Assembly (NCBI GenBank): GCA_011634665.1
Contig: WAEK01000003.1
Location: forward strand, 1,740,001-1,804,000
DNA: 64,000 nucleotides
Direction of reading: 5' to 3'
DNA from: Mortierella sp. BCC40632
Lineage: Eukaryota; Mortierellomycota; Mortierellomycetes; Mortierellales; Mortierellaceae
Of this stretch, positions 61,813 through 64,000 are shown one piece after another (position 1 is the stretch's first letter; each line of letters opens with the position of its first letter). The notes beneath the pieces were generated by a model. It was not told where the DNA came from. It searched no databases and was given only the letters and a program-made list of their open reading frames with translations. A program made the translations under genes and the position numbers.

Positions 61813-62193
61813 ATGGATCCTAATTACCCATTCCAGGTAAGTCTTGTTTGTGTCTCTTCTAAAGATCCGCTTTTTTTTTCTCTCTCTCTCTCTCTTTCTC
61901 TTTCTCTTTCTCTTTCTCTTTATAAAAAAAAAAAAAAAAAAAGGCGACCCGATCAGAATCGACTCGGTGGGCTCGCAATCCGTTGAATCTGAGCCAGTGT
62001 TGCTCGAGACGCGCCTTGCAGCTGATCACCTCTCCCGCCATCCAGAACTTGTCTTTGATGTCGTAAATGCCCATCCACCCCTAACCTACCTAACACTAAC
62101 TGGAAATTCTCTTTCTCTCTTTCTTTTTCTTTCTACCTCTGGTCTCTCTGTCTCTAGGCGCGCATGCCTTCGAGCCAGCAGCTCCTTCTGCAA

Positions 62194-62225
<32 letters not shown>

Positions 62226-63114
62226 ACAACAGCAGCAGCAGCAACAACATGTAGCGCAGATGCAACAGATGCAACATGGTTACGCACATCATCTGACAAT
62301 GCATCACCATCCCCAGGTCGTTTCTCCACAGCTGCATCATGCTCATGTCAACCGCCAACTTCATGCCCAGCAACAGGCTCAACAAACTCAGCCTCAGGCC
62401 CAACACAGCCAGCACCTTGCACACCAGCTGTCTCCGCAACTAGAACTTCAGTCTGCTAATCTGACGCCCCAGCAGCAACAGTATCTCTTGCAGCAACAGC
62501 AGCAGTACCAGTACCAGCAACAGCAGCTCTTTCTCCAACAGCAGCAGCAGCAGCAGCAGCAGCAACAGCACTTGACTCAGCAGCCACAGCAGCAACAGCA
62601 ACAGCAACAACAGCAACCGCAGCAGCCAGATCAACAGCAACAGTATGCTTATGCTTCTCCTGTTCAATATGCAAGTCCTACTATGCCTTACAGTCAGTCA
62701 ATGTCTTTTGATTCAACAGCAACCAACTATACAATGGACCAGTCGCCTTTGACATCACCTCCGATCTCCTCGGCCCAAGTCCAAGCTCAGACATTGGCTT
62801 ACACGCAAGTGCAAGCTCAGGAAGTGGCTCGACAACAGCAAGAACTTGCTAGACAACAAGCCCTTGCTCGTGTCCAAGCTCAAGCTCAAGCTCAGGCTCA
62901 AGCGCAGGCCCAGGCTCAGGCGCAAGCACAGGCCCAGGCGCAAGCTCAAGCACAAGCACAAGCACAAGCGCAGGCGCAGGCACAGGCACAGGCCCAAGCA
63001 CAAGCGGCCCAGGCAAAAGTACAGGCGCAGCCTCAGATCCATACCCCGGCACAGCTCCAGGCGCGTAACCAGGCCAACTTTTTGGCTCGTCCAGCTACTG
63101 CAACGACTTTGCCA

Positions 63115-63145
<31 letters not shown>

Positions 63146-63797
63146 CATCACAGCAGCCGCAGTATCAGCAGCCGATTCAGCAGCCTGTAATACACCAGAA
63201 TGCCTATAGTCAGTTGCCAGCTCATCTTAATCAGCAGTTCATGGCTCAAGCTGGCATCGCCAACACCTCGGGAGTGGTTGCAACGTCAGTCATACCCAAT
63301 CAGACGTTGGCCCCTGCTCTTGTCCCTGCTCCTGCACCGGCTCCTGTTGTCGTAGTTCCTGCAGCGACAAATGCAAAGTCAGGAAGAGCCCAAGCCGCGA
63401 ATGCGCGTGGACGAGGTGCGGTAGTCAAGGCTAGTACGGTGACTCAGGGTCGACAGAGACGTGCAACGGTCAAGGCCAGCTATGGTGTGACGGAGGGATC
63501 GGAAGAATCAGAATCTGGTTCCAGTAGTTCTGGAGAAGAAGGCTCTTCTTCATCTTCTGAAGGAGAGATTTCTCACTCTTCGGAGGAAGAGTCCGATATG
63601 GAGTTTAAGGGCAATACACCTCCGCCGACCAAGAAGCCTGCCGCCAAGAAGAAGAAGGCAGCCAAGTCTGGTGGTAGTGCCTCTCATTGGGCGGTTCCTT
63701 ACGATCCAGTATTGGTACCGATGGGAAGCAAGACATTGGAAAAGATTTTGGCCTGGAGAACACACGAAGGTGTCGAGCAGCTTCTGATCAAGTACAA

Positions 63798-63833
<36 letters not shown>

Positions 63834-64000
63834 ATCTGGTTTGTTTATTTTCAAATATTGCTGTTGCTACCATTGTTTTTTCGAATCGCCCCTAATTATT
63901 CTTCTCCTGTTTGTGCCTCTTTGCATGTCACAACCTAGTTTTCGAGCTATCTTCATGTGGAATGGGTTTCTCGGAAACAGATCGAGAATAACGAGCACCT
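61813..64000 (+). CDS. Chromodomain (CHD-type) chromatin remodeler, N-terminal part
   Basis: Three exons are visible (61813-61836, 62158-63798, 63939 onward) and the gene runs off the right edge after about 575 residues. Exon 1 codes only eight residues, MDPNYPFQ. Exon 2 encodes a Gln-rich region with several poly-Gln runs, then 22 Gln-Ala repeats (62875-63006). A Ser/Glu acidic patch and a basic patch ([12 protein letters not shown]) follow. The chromodomain starts at the end of exon 2 ([10 protein letters not shown]) and continues in exon 3 ([17 protein letters not shown]), matching the YLHxEWV signature of CHD proteins. A SNF2 ATPase should follow outside the window. The lack of an insert and the YLH-EW spacing resemble the CHD6-9/kismet type, which is only a suggestion. 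Confidence 0.8.
62875..63006 (+). repeat. Coding (Gln-Ala)22 repeat
   Basis: Twenty-two consecutive six-base units each encode Gln-Ala. Both Gln codons and all four Ala codons (GCT, GCG, GCC, GCA) are mixed, so the repeat is regular in protein but not in DNA. Confidence 0.95.

Overview
The window is nuclear DNA of an early-diverging filamentous fungus. It is intron-rich: GT-AG introns, mostly 80-1000 bases, with very long T- or TC-rich stretches. Glutamine, serine, threonine and asparagine repeats are common inside proteins, and intergenic regions are full of GA/TC, CA and poly-A/T tracts. A P2X receptor, plus a decayed gene family that I associate with Mortierella-type genomes, points to Mortierellomycota or a close relative. 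The placement is inference from gene content; no rRNA marker is present.

Left third (1-30 kb). The start of a gene of unknown function runs off the left edge on the minus strand, followed by a short putative membrane protein. Then come a DinB-like gene on the plus strand, a ceramide synthase (minus) and phosphomevalonate kinase ERG8 (minus). The stretch from 10.7 to 16.6 kb holds no intact gene. It contains a perfect 32-bp palindrome, a decayed pseudogene, and a partly duplicated repeat whose second copy carries a small insertion with flanking direct repeats. At 16.6-22.3 kb lies the most notable gene, a P2X-type ATP-gated channel with a serine-rich cytoplasmic tail of more than 1,000 residues. 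Converging on it is an F-box protein with a six-cysteine cluster, followed by a TMCO4/Mil1-like (DUF726) alpha/beta hydrolase.

Middle (30-43 kb). A 7-kb gene-poor region carries microsatellites, poly-T/poly-A runs and short coding-like fragments. It is followed by an arrestin-like trafficking adaptor (minus) and a further 3.4 kb without a recognisable gene.

Right third (43-64 kb). RPC82, a subunit of RNA polymerase III, and the catalytic subunit of casein kinase 2 are transcribed away from each other across a shared intergenic region of about 1.1 kb. Next come a 1,516-residue coiled-coil protein of unknown function and the beginning of a chromodomain (CHD-type) chromatin remodeler. The remodeler has a long glutamine-rich N terminus that includes 22 uninterrupted Gln-Ala repeats, and it runs off the right edge.

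Exon coordinates were worked out by hand from splice signals and reading-frame continuity. Reading frame is preserved across all proposed junctions of the multi-exon genes, except that the first exon of RPC82 and the 5' end of the 1.4-2.0 kb gene are unresolved. The genes are ordinary, independently transcribed eukaryotic units. The only pairing that suggests joint regulation is RPC82 with casein kinase 2.
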